7,331 nt of DNA, taken from contig CAJMEO010000020.1 of NCBI GenBank assembly GCA_905212505.1, positions 1-7,331 on the forward strand, given 5' to 3'. Source of the DNA: an uncultured Christensenella sp. (lineage in GTDB: Bacteria; Bacillota; Clostridia; Christensenellales; UBA1242). The notes below the pieces were generated by a model, which saw only the letters and a list, made by a program, of their open reading frames with translations, was not told where the DNA came from and ran no database searches. Within the stretch, counting starts at the first letter, position 1. Every line of letters begins with the position of its first letter. Positions 1 to 6,986 of the stretch are shown here, piece after piece. The position numbers and the translations under genes were made by a program.

Positions 1-23
1 CTTCCTTTATTAATTTTCTGATG

Positions 24-47
24 CTATTTGTTCATGAATAACACCTT
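24..47 (-). other. possible three-codon leader ORF with ribosome binding site
   Basis: On the minus strand AAGGTG (47-42) sits six bases before an ATG (35-33), which is followed by AAC, AAA and the stop TAG (26-24), coding Met-Asn-Lys. A second purine-rich motif, AAAGGAAG, lies at 8-1 and would serve a start codon beyond the left edge. This could be a minimal upstream ORF in the leader of that gene, or a chance match. Nothing in the window proves translation. Confidence 0.25.
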
Positions 48-103
48 AATACATTTGAAAAGTTAATTTAAATTTAATCAAAAACTGGCTAATTCCTATT
101 TAA

Positions 104-131
104 ATTTTAACACAAAAATGAAATTTTACAA
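104..131 (-). promoter_or_regulatory. candidate sigma-70/sigma-A promoter reading leftward
   Basis: On the minus strand, TTGTAA (131-126) is followed after 16 bases by TAAAAT (109-104), preceded by TGT, which makes an extended -10 element. The predicted start is near position 97, giving a leader of about 100 bases before the left edge. In DNA this AT-rich such matches also arise by chance; the extended -10 and the lack of any other gene here are the arguments in favour. Confidence 0.35.
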
Positions 132-244
132 ACGATTTAAAAAAATAAAATAAAAAAATTTTCAGTTAAGGTTTGAAGAGATTGAGACTTTTGAAAAAAA
201 ATATTAAAACCAAAATTTAATCGTTTCATGGCATAAAATGCAGT

Positions 245-276
245 AAAAAAAAGAGTTAAGCTAATATCTTAACTCT
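245..276 (-). terminator. Rho-independent terminator of the smc-ftsY transcript
   Basis: A perfect 9-bp inverted repeat, AGAGTTAAG (252-260) and CTTAACTCT (268-276), encloses a 7-base loop. On the minus strand it runs directly into a tract of eight T (252-245, the first in the stem). On the plus strand no T tract follows, so it works only leftward. It begins 48 bases past the ftsY stop, has no gene between, and so marks the end of that operon. Confidence 0.85.
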
Positions 277-324
277 AAATTATTATACTAGTTTCAAAAG
301 TGTTAGACTAACTAAGACTGATTT

Positions 325-1209
325 TTATTCAAAAAGTGCATTAACAAAATCATTTGCATCGAAAGGAATTAAATCATCAATTTTTTCACCAACCCCAACA
401 AACTTTACGGGAACTTGAAGATTTTCTATTATTGGAACAATAACTCCGCCCTTACTTGTTCCATCAAGCTTTGTTAAAATCAAGCCGTCAATGCCTATCA
501 TTTCATTAAATTCCTTAACTTGACTTAATGCGTTTTGACCAGTTGTTGCATCCAAAACCAAAATTTTTTTGTATGAGCATTCTGGATATTTATTTGCAAC
601 AATTTTAGATATTTTTTTAAGTTCTTCCATAAGATTTACTTTATTATGAAGTCTTCCAGCTGTATCAATCAAAAGCACATCACTATTTTTTGCTTTCATA
701 CTTTCTATTGCATCATAAACCACACTTGCAGGGTCGGCTCCTTCAGTGTGTTTTATAATTTTCACCTTACTCTTATTTGCCCATTCAGTTAGTTGGTCGC
801 TTGCGGCTGCCCTAAAAGTGTCGGCAGCTGCCAAAATAACTTCTTTTTTGCTGTCCTTAAACAATTTTGCAAGTTTTCCGATAGTTGTTGTTTTTCCAAC
901 CCCATTAACGCCAATAATTAAATAAGCCAGAGGATATTTTTCTTCATTCTCTTCAATTTCTAATTTTTCGGTGATAATTTGTTTTAAAAGCCCCTTTGCT
1001 TTTTCACTTTCTTTAATTTTTTCTTTTTTTGCCAAAACTTTAAGTTCACTTATGATATCTTCGGTTGTTTCAACACCCATATCACTAGAAATTAAAATAT
1101 ATTCAAGTTCGTCATAAAAATCGTCATCAAGTTCACTTTTTTTGAAAAGTTCTTTAAATTTTTGACTTGTTTTTTTAAGCCCTTCCTTAATTTTACTAAA
1201 TAATCCCAT
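325..1209 (-). CDS. ftsY: signal recognition particle receptor FtsY (SRP GTPase)
   Basis: FtsY is the membrane-associated SRP receptor. It pairs with Ffh through twinned GTPase domains and hands ribosomes making membrane proteins to the Sec translocon. With the ATG at 1209 the protein has 294 residues. The order is an amphipathic basic N-terminus (MGLFSKIKEGLKK, a likely membrane-targeting helix), the helical N domain (about 25-90), then the GTPase domain: G1 GVNGVGKTTT (100-109), DTFRAAA (130-136), DTAGR (182-186), TKLDG (246-250) and the FtsY-typical GVGEKIDDLIPFD near 272-284. The long acidic A domain of E. coli FtsY is missing, as in most Gram-positives. An upstream in-frame ATG at 1227 would add MQKGKI, but AAGGG (1220-1216) lies inside that extension, six bases before the chosen ATG, and the earlier ATG has no such site. 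It lies 74 bases after smc and is probably cotranscribed with it. Confidence 0.97.
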   Translation of the reverse strand: MGLFSKIKEGLKKTSQKFKELFKKSELDDDFYDELEYILISSDMGVETTEDIISELKVLAKKEKIKESEKAKGLLKQIITEKLEIEENEEKYPLAYLIIGVNGVGKTTTIGKLAKLFKDSKKEVILAAADTFRAAASDQLTEWANKSKVKIIKHTEGADPASVVYDAIESMKAKNSDVLLIDTAGRLHNKVNLMEELKKISKIVANKYPECSYKKILVLDATTGQNALSQVKEFNEMIGIDGLILTKLDGTSKGGVIVPIIENLQVPVKFVGVGEKIDDLIPFDANDFVNALFE

Positions 1210-1220
1210 AATTTTCCCTT
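1210..1220 (-). promoter_or_regulatory. ftsY ribosome binding site that fixes the start
   Basis: AAGGG (1220-1216) lies six bases before the ATG at 1209. The upstream in-frame ATG at 1227 is preceded only by AT-rich sequence without a purine-rich G motif. This favours the protein beginning MGLFSKIKEG, which matches the usual FtsY N-terminus. Confidence 0.75.
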
Positions 1221-1235
1221 TTTGCATAAATATTC

Positions 1236-1273
1236 AAAAACTTGAATAAATGTTGGAATATATTCAAGTTTTT
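1236..1273. repeat. perfect 13-bp inverted repeat in the smc-ftsY gap
   Basis: AAAAACTTGAATA (1236-1248) and its exact complement TATTCAAGTTTTT (1261-1273) flank a 12-base loop. The A tract and T tract are themselves part of the stem, so the structure is symmetrical and could act as a weak terminator in either direction. In the smc-ftsY mRNA it would fold between the smc stop and the ftsY ribosome binding site, which stays free about 15 bases downstream. Possible roles are partial termination, 3'-end protection or RNase processing that sets the smc:ftsY ratio. The function is inferred; the repeat itself is certain. Confidence 0.6.
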
Positions 1274-1283
1274 ATTATAAGTA

Positions 1284-4200
1284 TTAGTTATTTTCATCCA
1301 AATTAACATCACTAAGTTTAACAGAAACAATTTTGCTGACACCTTTTTCTTGCATTGTAACGCCATATAATCTGTCAGCAAGTTCCATAGTTGGTTTTCT
1401 GTGAGTTATAACAATAAATTGAGTTTCACTTGAAAAACGATTTAGATATTTTGCAAATCTTCCAACATTGGCATCATCAAGAGCAGCTTCAATTTCGTCA
1501 AGAAGACAAAATGGCATTGGTTTTAGTTTTAATATTGAAAATAAAATTGCAATTGCCGTTAAGGCTTTTTCTCCACCACTTAAAAGTGAAAGATTTTTTA
1601 AACTCTTTCCCGGTGGCTGAGCGATGATATCAACACCAGCATCCAAAATATCGCATTCTTTTTCAACGCCATCAACGTCGGTTTCAGGCTCAGGCTTAAC
1701 CAAAATTAATTCTGCCCTTCCACCGCCGAACAATTCTTTAAACACTCTTTTAAAGTTATCATTGATTTTTGCAAATTCGGTTGTAAAACGATTTATCATT
1801 TCACTGTTAAGTTCTCTGATAACTTTGCTTGTGTCTTCTTCAGCTTTTTCAAGGTCTATAACTTGTGCATTCAAAGTTTCATATCGTTCGTTTAATGCAA
1901 CACTTTCTTCAATTGCATTAACGTTTACATAGCCAAGTTTATCAATTTCACGCTTGTTTTTGTTTGCTTCAATCAAACCTTCCTCAAGGTTATAGTTTTC
2001 AATTTTATACTCTAAACTTGTTGCATATGTAAGCTCATAAGCTTCCCAAACACGTTCTTGCATATTTTCAAGTTCAGTGTCTATTTTGGTTAAATTTAAT
2101 TCTTCCAAACTCTTTTTGTTTTGAAGTTTTGAAATTTGATTTGTAAAATTGCTTCGGTCTTCATCAAGTTCTTTCAAATTTATTTGAAGTTGTTGTTTAT
2201 AGTCGTCAAGCCCGTCAAGTTTAGATTTAACTTGTTCAATTTCTTTTTCGCAGGCTTTATAGTTTTCATTTTGTTTTATTAATTCAAGTTTGTTTAATAA
2301 ATTTTGTTTAATAAGTTCAAGTTTGTTAAGATTTTCGTTATTTTCTTCAATCAAACTTTGTTTGTCTTCAATGTCAGATTTAATCCTTATTTCTTCTTCG
2401 TTTAAAGAAAGATTTTCACTGTCTAAGCCTGCAATTTCAACCCTGATTGTTGTTATTTTTTCATTATAATTGTCACGCTCAATTTTAAGTTCATCAAATT
2501 GTTGTTTTGTTTTTGAAATTGCGTTTGTAGCAACCGAATTGTTTTTGCTTATTGATAAAATTATTGTTTCAAGTTCTAAAATCTCATTTTCAAGTTTAGA
2601 TTTGCTTGAATTTAAGGTTTGCAAATTTTGTCTTAAATTAAAAATAATATTTTGACAATCTTCTGAAGAATGTTTTAATGCACTTAGTTTTTCATTTTCA
2701 ACGCCAAGTTCAAGTTCTATGTTATGAAATTCAGTGTTATTTTGCTTTATTCTTTCTTGACTTAAAGTTGTGGCTTCGGTCAGTTTGTCTTTCAAATTGT
2801 TATTTTCTTTAAGTTCAAGTTCAAGTTTTTCAATATGCTTTTCAATTTCTTCAATTTCACGTTGTCTGCCAATCAAATTAGAAACACTATTCTTTTTGCT
2901 TCCACCAGCGATTGAACCGGCGGGATTAATAACATCTCCGTCAAGAGTTACAATTCTAAACGAATATCCACATTCTTTTGCAAGACTGATTGCAAGTGGA
3001 AGGTCGTTTACGATTACTGTTGCCCCAAGCAAACTATCAAAAACATTTTTAAGTTTTGTGTCAAACTTAATTAAATCACTTGCAATTCCAAACACCCCAT
3101 TAATGTTAAGTTTTGAAAGAAATTTGTCTTCAATTCTTCGTGGTTTAACACTTGTTAGTGGCAAAAAAGTTGCTCTTCCAAGGGCATTTTGTTTTAAGTA
3201 GTCAATCAAAGCATTCGCATTTTGTTCATTTTCTGTAACAACATTTTGAACTGCTCCACCAAGAGCCATTTCAATTGCTGTTTCAAATTTTTGTGGAACT
3301 TGCATTAAACTTGCAACAACCCCAACAAATTGATTTTTAAGTTTAACATTTTGTTCGCTGTGCTTTAAAAGATTTTTAACAGAATTATTAAAACCTTCCA
3401 AATCTTTTTGCATTTCAATTAAAACTTTTTTTCGGCTGTCTAACATTGCCAAAGAATTGTTTATATTTGCAAGTTTTTCTTCAATATTTTTTAGTTTTAA
3501 AACATTTTCATTAAATTTATTAAGTTCACTTGATGTTTGAGTTTTTAAGTTTAATTTTTTAGAGTTTAGATTGTCTATCTTTTCATTTAATTTGCTAATA
3601 TTTGAATTATTTTCAACACTTTTTATTGTTTCATCATTAAGCAAAGATGTTACTTCATCAATTTTGGCATCAACACCTTCTTTCTCGGCAGATTTTTTGC
3701 TTAAATCGCTTTTATAATCACCAAGTTTGCTCAAAGCATTAACCATTTGTTTTTGATTGTCTAAACTTATATCTTCACTTTTTGTAAGTTCGTCAACAAT
3801 GCTTAAATATTTGCTTCTTGCTGTTTCGATTTCAGAATTTAATTCTTTAATTTTATTCTCGTTATTAATTTTCTTGTTTTGTTTTGATTCAAGCAAATTT
3901 TTAGCGTTTATAACAGCAAATTTTATTTTTTCAACTTCTTGATTGATTCTTTCAATTTCACTTGAATTTGAAGCCAATTTTTCGTTTATAACACTTGCTT
4001 CGCTTGAAGATTTTTCAAGCTTAACATTAAGTTCAATCATTTTTTGATATAAAGAATTGATATCTTTATCAATATGTTGAATTTTTTCAAAATTTTCATT
4101 ATATTTTGTAATTACATTTTCTAAATCACCATTTCTAACATTAAGTTCTTCTTCTATTGCTCTAATTTTTATATTAATTGCTTCTTTGTTTGAGCTTGCA

Positions 4201-4907
4201 TTGTCATATTGATATATATAATTATTAATTTCAGCTTTCTTTAATGCTTCTTTCAAAACTAAATATTTTTTCGCATTTTCTGCTTGATGTTTTAATGGGG
4301 TTAATTGTTTTTCAATTTCGCCCAAAATATCACGAAGCCTGCTTAAATTTTCTCTTGTTCTTTCTAATTTTCTGCCAGCCTCAATCTTTTTTGACTTAAA
4401 TTTGCTTATCCCTGCCGCCTCTTCAAAAATAATACGACGATTTTCGGGTTTTGAATTTACAATTTCATCAACTTTACCTTGACCTATAATTGAATATCCA
4501 TCCTTTCCAATTCCGCTGTCATGCAAAATGTCAACAATATCTTTAAGCCTGCAAGGAGTGTTATTCAACAGATATTCACTTTCGCCGTTTCTGTATAACT
4601 TTCGAGTTAATGAAACTTCAGTGTATTCAACGTCTAAAGTTTTGTCGCTGTTGTCAAGAACCATTGTAACTTCACAATAACTTAAACTTTTACGGTTTTC
4701 AGTTCCAGCAAAAATAACATCTTGCATTGAACTTCCACGCAAGGTTTTACTGCTTTGTTCACCCAAAACCCAACGAATAGCATCGGCAACATTGCTCTTT
4801 CCGCATCCGTTAGGCCCAACGATGGCAGTAATTCCGCCATCAAATTCTATAACAGTTTTGTCTGCAAAACTTTTAAATCCAACAATTTCAATTCGTTTAA
4901 AATTCAT
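1284..4907 (-). CDS. smc: chromosome partition/condensation protein SMC
   Basis: SMC is the ATPase core of bacterial condensin. It dimerises, works with ScpA and ScpB, and extrudes and compacts DNA from the origin. The 1207-residue length is usual. The order is an N-terminal head half with Walker A GPNGCGKS (31-38) and Q-loop IIGQGK (Gln about 143), a coiled coil (about 165-520), the hinge (about 527-680, ending in the glycine-rich NPAGSIAGGS near 662-671), a returning coiled coil (about 682-1040), and the C-terminal head half with signature LSGGEKA (about 1109-1115), Walker B FCLLDE (1133-1138), D-loop AALDD and switch His in VITHRK (about 1169). Both head halves are intact. The start is ATG 4907: GAGG ends five bases upstream, and the longer in-frame TTG at 4925 would put that site inside the gene. 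An 11-residue tandem duplication sits in the second coil (860-880). ftsY follows in the same operon. Confidence 0.97.
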   Translation of the reverse strand: MNFKRIEIVGFKSFADKTVIEFDGGITAIVGPNGCGKSNVADAIRWVLGEQSSKTLRGSSMQDVIFAGTENRKSLSYCEVTMVLDNSDKTLDVEYTEVSLTRKLYRNGESEYLLNNTPCRLKDIVDILHDSGIGKDGYSIIGQGKVDEIVNSKPENRRIIFEEAAGISKFKSKKIEAGRKLERTRENLSRLRDILGEIEKQLTPLKHQAENAKKYLVLKEALKKAEINNYIYQYDNASSNKEAINIKIRAIEEELNVRNGDLENVITKYNENFEKIQHIDKDINSLYQKMIELNVKLEKSSSEASVINEKLASNSSEIERINQEVEKIKFAVINAKNLLESKQNKKINNENKIKELNSEIETARSKYLSIVDELTKSEDISLDNQKQMVNALSKLGDYKSDLSKKSAEKEGVDAKIDEVTSLLNDETIKSVENNSNISKLNEKIDNLNSKKLNLKTQTSSELNKFNENVLKLKNIEEKLANINNSLAMLDSRKKVLIEMQKDLEGFNNSVKNLLKHSEQNVKLKNQFVGVVASLMQVPQKFETAIEMALGGAVQNVVTENEQNANALIDYLKQNALGRATFLPLTSVKPRRIEDKFLSKLNINGVFGIASDLIKFDTKLKNVFDSLLGATVIVNDLPLAISLAKECGYSFRIVTLDGDVINPAGSIAGGSKKNSVSNLIGRQREIEEIEKHIEKLELELKENNNLKDKLTEATTLSQERIKQNNTEFHNIELELGVENEKLSALKHSSEDCQNIIFNLRQNLQTLNSSKSKLENEILELETIILSISKNNSVATNAISKTKQQFDELKIERDNYNEKITTIRVEIAGLDSENLSLNEEEIRIKSDIEDKQSLIEENNENLNKLELIKQNLLNKLELIKQNENYKACEKEIEQVKSKLDGLDDYKQQLQINLKELDEDRSNFTNQISKLQNKKSLEELNLTKIDTELENMQERVWEAYELTYATSLEYKIENYNLEEGLIEANKNKREIDKLGYVNVNAIEESVALNERYETLNAQVIDLEKAEEDTSKVIRELNSEMINRFTTEFAKINDNFKRVFKELFGGGRAELILVKPEPETDVDGVEKECDILDAGVDIIAQPPGKSLKNLSLLSGGEKALTAIAILFSILKLKPMPFCLLDEIEAALDDANVGRFAKYLNRFSSETQFIVITHRKPTMELADRLYGVTMQEKGVSKIVSVKLSDVNLDENN

Positions 4908-4917
4908 TTTAGCCTCT
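4908..4917 (-). promoter_or_regulatory. smc ribosome binding site that fixes the start
   Basis: AGAGG (4917-4913) lies five bases before the ATG at 4907. It falls inside the reading frame if the in-frame TTG at 4925 were used, so it supports the shorter protein starting MNFKRIEIVGF, which is also where SMC homologues normally begin. Confidence 0.75.
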
Positions 4918-4939
4918 TTTTGCAATAAAATCCGAACTC

Positions 4940-4968
4940 ATTATAGCATAAAAAAACACAAAAAACAA
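4940..4968 (-). promoter_or_regulatory. smc promoter, extended -10 type
   Basis: On the minus strand TTGTTT (4968-4963) is followed after 17 bases by a perfect TATAAT (4945-4940) preceded by TGC, so the -10 is extended. The predicted start near 4933 leaves a leader of about 26 bases with the GAGG ribosome binding site. It lies downstream of the lepA terminator, so smc-ftsY has its own promoter. The T-rich spacer is typical of Firmicutes promoters. The TTG start candidate at 4925 would be only some eight bases from the 5' end, another argument for ATG 4907. Confidence 0.65.
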
Positions 4969-5013
4969 CTTTTTATATTTTGAACTTAAAAATTTTAATG
5001 AATTTGTAAATGT

Positions 5014-5048
5014 AAAGTTTTATTCTTGTTTGCGAAATATAAAACTTT
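5014..5048. repeat. 10-bp inverted repeat upstream of smc, terminator-like on the plus strand
   Basis: AAAGTTTTAT (5014-5023) and its exact complement ATAAAACTTT (5039-5048) enclose a 15-base loop. On the plus strand the second arm runs into a T tract (T at 5046-5052), resembling an intrinsic terminator for rightward transcription, yet no rightward gene precedes it. It lies between the smc promoter and the lepA terminator. It could stop antisense transcription coming out of smc, act as an operator, or be chance in AT-rich DNA. Confidence 0.4.
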
Positions 5049-5084
5049 TTTTAAAAAATTTCACACAATCATATAAATAAGTAT

Positions 5085-5108
5085 AAAAAAAGAGCAATTT
5101 TTGCTCTT
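5085..5108 (-). terminator. Rho-independent terminator of lepA, overlapping its stop codon
   Basis: AAGAGCAA (5090-5097) and TTGCTCTT (5101-5108) form an 8-bp stem with a 3-base loop (or 7 bp with 5). On the minus strand the second arm continues into a run of T down to 5085. The first two bases of the lepA TAA stop (5109-5107) overlap the foot of the stem, so there is no spacer between gene and terminator. It separates lepA transcription from smc. Confidence 0.85.
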
Positions 5109-6903
5109 AAATTTTTAAAATAGAAATAAACGCTTCGCTTGGAATTTGCACTGAACCAACTTGGCGCATTCGTTTTTTGCCTTCTTTTTGTTTTTCAAGC
5201 AGTTTACGTTTTCGGGTTATATCTCCGCCATAACATTTTGCCAAAACATCTTTTCTTAATGCTTTTATGGTTTCTCTTGCAATAACCTTGCTTCCGATTG
5301 ATGCTTGAATTGGAATTTCAAATAATTGACGTGGAATTATATCTTTAAGTTTTTCAGTGATTGCTTTTCCACGTTTATATGCATTACTTTCGTGCACAAT
5401 GATAGACAAAGCATCACAACTTTCCCCATTTAATAAAATATCGAGTTTAACAAGTTTGCTTGGTTTGTAACCAATAATTTCATAATCCAAACTAGCATAA
5501 CCTTTACTACGGCTTTTAAGACTATCAAAAAAGTCGTATATAACTTCATTTAGTGGAATTTCATAAACAAGTTCAACACGTTTTTCATCAATATAGTTAA
5601 GATTTAATTGAACACCACGCTTTTCGGTGCATAAATCCATAATTGCCCCCACATATTCTGGTGGAGTGTATGCAGTAAGTTTGCATATTGGTTCTTCCAT
5701 AAAATCTATTTCTTGCATTTTTGGAAGATTTGTTGGATTTGATATTTCTATAATTTCACCATTTGTTTTGTGAACAAGATAGTTTACACTTGGCGCTGTG
5801 GTTATTATGTCAAGATTAAATTCTCTTTCTAATCTTTCAGTTATAATTTCCATATGAAGAAGACCTAAAAACCCACATCTAAATCCAAAACCTAAAGCCT
5901 TTGAACTTTCAACTTCAAAAAATAATGAAGCATCGCTTAGTTTTAATTTTTCAAGAGCATCTTTAAGTTCAGCATATTTATCGCCCTCAGCAGGAAAAAT
6001 ACCACAAAACACAACAGGTTTCACTTCTTTATATCCCGGAAGAGCCTCATCGCATTTGTTGCCAAATAAAGTTATTGTGTCGCCCACTTTTGTGTCGGCA
6101 ACATTTTTTATTGAAGCAGTTACATATCCAACTTCACCCGCTTTTAACGTGCCCGTACTGCTCATTTTTGGATTAAACACTCCAACTTCAACACAATCAA
6201 AAGTTTTGTTTGAACTCATCATTAAAATTTTATCACCAGCATTAATCATCCCGTCAACAATTCTAACAAGGCACACCGCTCCCTTATAACTGTCATAAAA
6301 ACTGTCAAAAATAAGGGCTTTTAATGGCTTGTTAATATCTCCCTTTGGGCTTGGAAAAAAATCTATAATGCTGTCTAAAACCTGTTTGATATTTGTTCCT
6401 TCTTTTGCCGAAATTAATGGAGCAATATCACTTGGAAGACCAATAATTTCTTCAATTTCTTTCTTCGTGTTTTCTATGTCGGCACTAGGAAGGTCAATTT
6501 TATTTATAACTGGCAAAATTTCCAAATTATTTTCTAGTGCAAGATATAAGTTTGCAAGAGTTTGTGCTTCAACACCTTGCGTGCAATCAACAATCAAAAT
6601 TGCTCCTTCGCAAGCCGCAAGCGAGCGTGAAACTTCATACGTAAAATCAACATGCCCCGGAGTGTCAATTAAATTTAATTCATATTCCACCCCATCTTTT
6701 ATATATTTCATTTTTGTTGTTGCAAGTTTTATTGTTATTCCTCTTTCGCGTTCTAGGTCCATACTATCTAAAAGTTGACTTTCCATATCTCGTTTGGCAA
6801 CTGTGCCTGTATATTCCAAAAGCCTATCGGCAAGTGTGCTTTTTCCGTGGTCAATATGTGCCACAATACAAAAATTTCTAATTTGTTTTTGATAATCGTT
6901 CAT
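5107..6903 (-). CDS. lepA: elongation factor 4 (LepA), ribosome back-translocase GTPase
   Basis: LepA/EF4 is a ribosome-bound translation GTPase related to EF-G. It is reported to back-translocate stalled ribosomes and to assist initiation or 30S assembly. The 598 residues are full length for the family. The GTPase motifs are all present: G1 AHIDHGKST (15-23), switch I ERERGIT (51-57), DTPGH (80-84, with the catalytic His84), NKID (134-137) and SAK (165-167). EF-G-like domains II, III and V follow, then the EF4-specific C-terminal domain, with [20 protein letters not shown] and the closing motif [19 protein letters not shown] 6903 is the only possible start, since the next Met (40) lies beyond the G1 loop. 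There is no Shine-Dalgarno site before it (only AATAAAAGC), and the likely promoter abuts the gene, suggesting a leaderless mRNA. The gene has its own terminator and is divergent from the phosphodiesterase gene. Confidence 0.98.
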   Translation of the reverse strand: MNDYQKQIRNFCIVAHIDHGKSTLADRLLEYTGTVAKRDMESQLLDSMDLERERGITIKLATTKMKYIKDGVEYELNLIDTPGHVDFTYEVSRSLAACEGAILIVDCTQGVEAQTLANLYLALENNLEILPVINKIDLPSADIENTKKEIEEIIGLPSDIAPLISAKEGTNIKQVLDSIIDFFPSPKGDINKPLKALIFDSFYDSYKGAVCLVRIVDGMINAGDKILMMSSNKTFDCVEVGVFNPKMSSTGTLKAGEVGYVTASIKNVADTKVGDTITLFGNKCDEALPGYKEVKPVVFCGIFPAEGDKYAELKDALEKLKLSDASLFFEVESSKALGFGFRCGFLGLLHMEIITERLEREFNLDIITTAPSVNYLVHKTNGEIIEISNPTNLPKMQEIDFMEEPICKLTAYTPPEYVGAIMDLCTEKRGVQLNLNYIDEKRVELVYEIPLNEVIYDFFDSLKSRSKGYASLDYEIIGYKPSKLVKLDILLNGESCDALSIIVHESNAYKRGKAITEKLKDIIPRQLFEIPIQASIGSKVIARETIKALRKDVLAKCYGGDITRKRKLLEKQKEGKKRMRQVGSVQIPSEAFISILKI

Positions 6904-6909
6904 GCTTTT

Positions 6910-6938
6910 ATTATAAAAATATTTTAAAGAAATTGCAA
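6910..6938 (-). promoter_or_regulatory. lepA promoter placed for leaderless transcription
   Basis: On the minus strand TTGCAA (6938-6933, four of six consensus bases) and a perfect TATAAT (6915-6910) are separated by exactly 17 bases. Counting the last T of the -10 as -7 puts +1 at 6903, the A of the lepA ATG. No better promoter is apparent further upstream in this gap; a TATAAA at 6977-6972 has a poor -35. The match is strong for its class, but TATAAT is not rare in DNA this AT-rich. Confidence 0.6.
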
Positions 6939-6961
6939 GAAAAGACGTTAAATTTAAAAAA

Positions 6962-6986
6962 ATACTTTTATTTTATACTTTTATTT
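6962..6986 (+). repeat. two tandem 12-base direct repeats at the phosphodiesterase promoter
   Basis: ATACTTTTATTT occurs at 6962-6973 and again at 6975-6986, one base apart (period 13). The pair covers the -35 position and spacer of the rightward promoter and ends at the T of its extended -10 TGG. It may be a regulator site or a slippage duplication; the function is unknown. Confidence 0.55.

Larger units (their letters stand above)
1..244. other. non-coding AT-rich region, probable leader of a leftward gene outside the window
   Basis: I find no convincing coding sequence here: all six frames are broken by frequent stops. The stretch lies beyond the ftsY terminator, so it is not an ftsY 3' region. 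Read on the minus strand it carries a candidate promoter (104-131), a three-codon open frame with a good ribosome binding site (24-47), and an AAAGGAAG motif at 8-1 that would suit a start codon just past the left edge. The most economical reading is a 5' region of a leftward gene whose body is not in the window. I recognise no riboswitch or known RNA. An 8-bp inverted match (130-137 with 219-226) is too far apart and too AT-rich to count. Confidence 0.5.

Noticed and set aside
130..226. AAACGATT (130-137) and AATCGTTT (219-226) as the closing stem of a structured RNA
   Set aside because: Only 8 bp with 81 bases between and no inner helices that I could build; likely chance.
282..310. Minus-strand TATAAT at 287-282 between ftsY and its terminator
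   Set aside because: No -35 at 16-18 bases and it would drive a transcript straight into the terminator a few bases away.
1274..1302. Minus-strand TATAAT at 1279-1274 as a separate ftsY promoter
   Set aside because: The hexamer 17 bases upstream (TTTGGA) is poor, there is no TGn extension, and the predicted start would fall inside the 13-bp hairpin; weak in AT-rich DNA, though not excluded.
1196..1381. 61-codon minus-strand open frame spanning the smc 3' end and ftsY start
   Set aside because: It overlaps two clear genes in another frame, has no ribosome binding site and no recognisable sequence; it is a shadow frame.
2100..4100. Many recurrences of TTCAAGTT and AAGTTTGTT-like words in smc
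   Set aside because: They reflect recurring Lys-Leu-Glu and Asn-Leu codons in coiled coil, not DNA repeats; only the 33-base period at 2269-2334 stands out.
4785..4820. Cysteine in the SMC Walker A (GPNGCGKS) as an anomaly
   Set aside because: Ser or Cys at this place both occur in SMC/RAD50-type ATPases, and all catalytic residues are intact.
1430..4983. Several plus-strand open frames of 61-143 codons inside smc (for example 1624-1932 and 2770-3201)
   Set aside because: They are antisense to conserved SMC head, hinge and coil sequence, are serine/leucine/phenylalanine-rich as expected from complementing lysine/glutamate codons, and lack start signals.
6056..6778. Plus-strand open frames of 77 and 149 codons inside lepA
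   Set aside because: They are antisense shadows of conserved EF4 domains with no ribosome binding site or family resemblance.
325..6903. Mollicute-type code with TGA as tryptophan
   Set aside because: Trp residues in ftsY and smc are encoded by TGG, there is no in-frame TGA, and every stop in the window is TAA.
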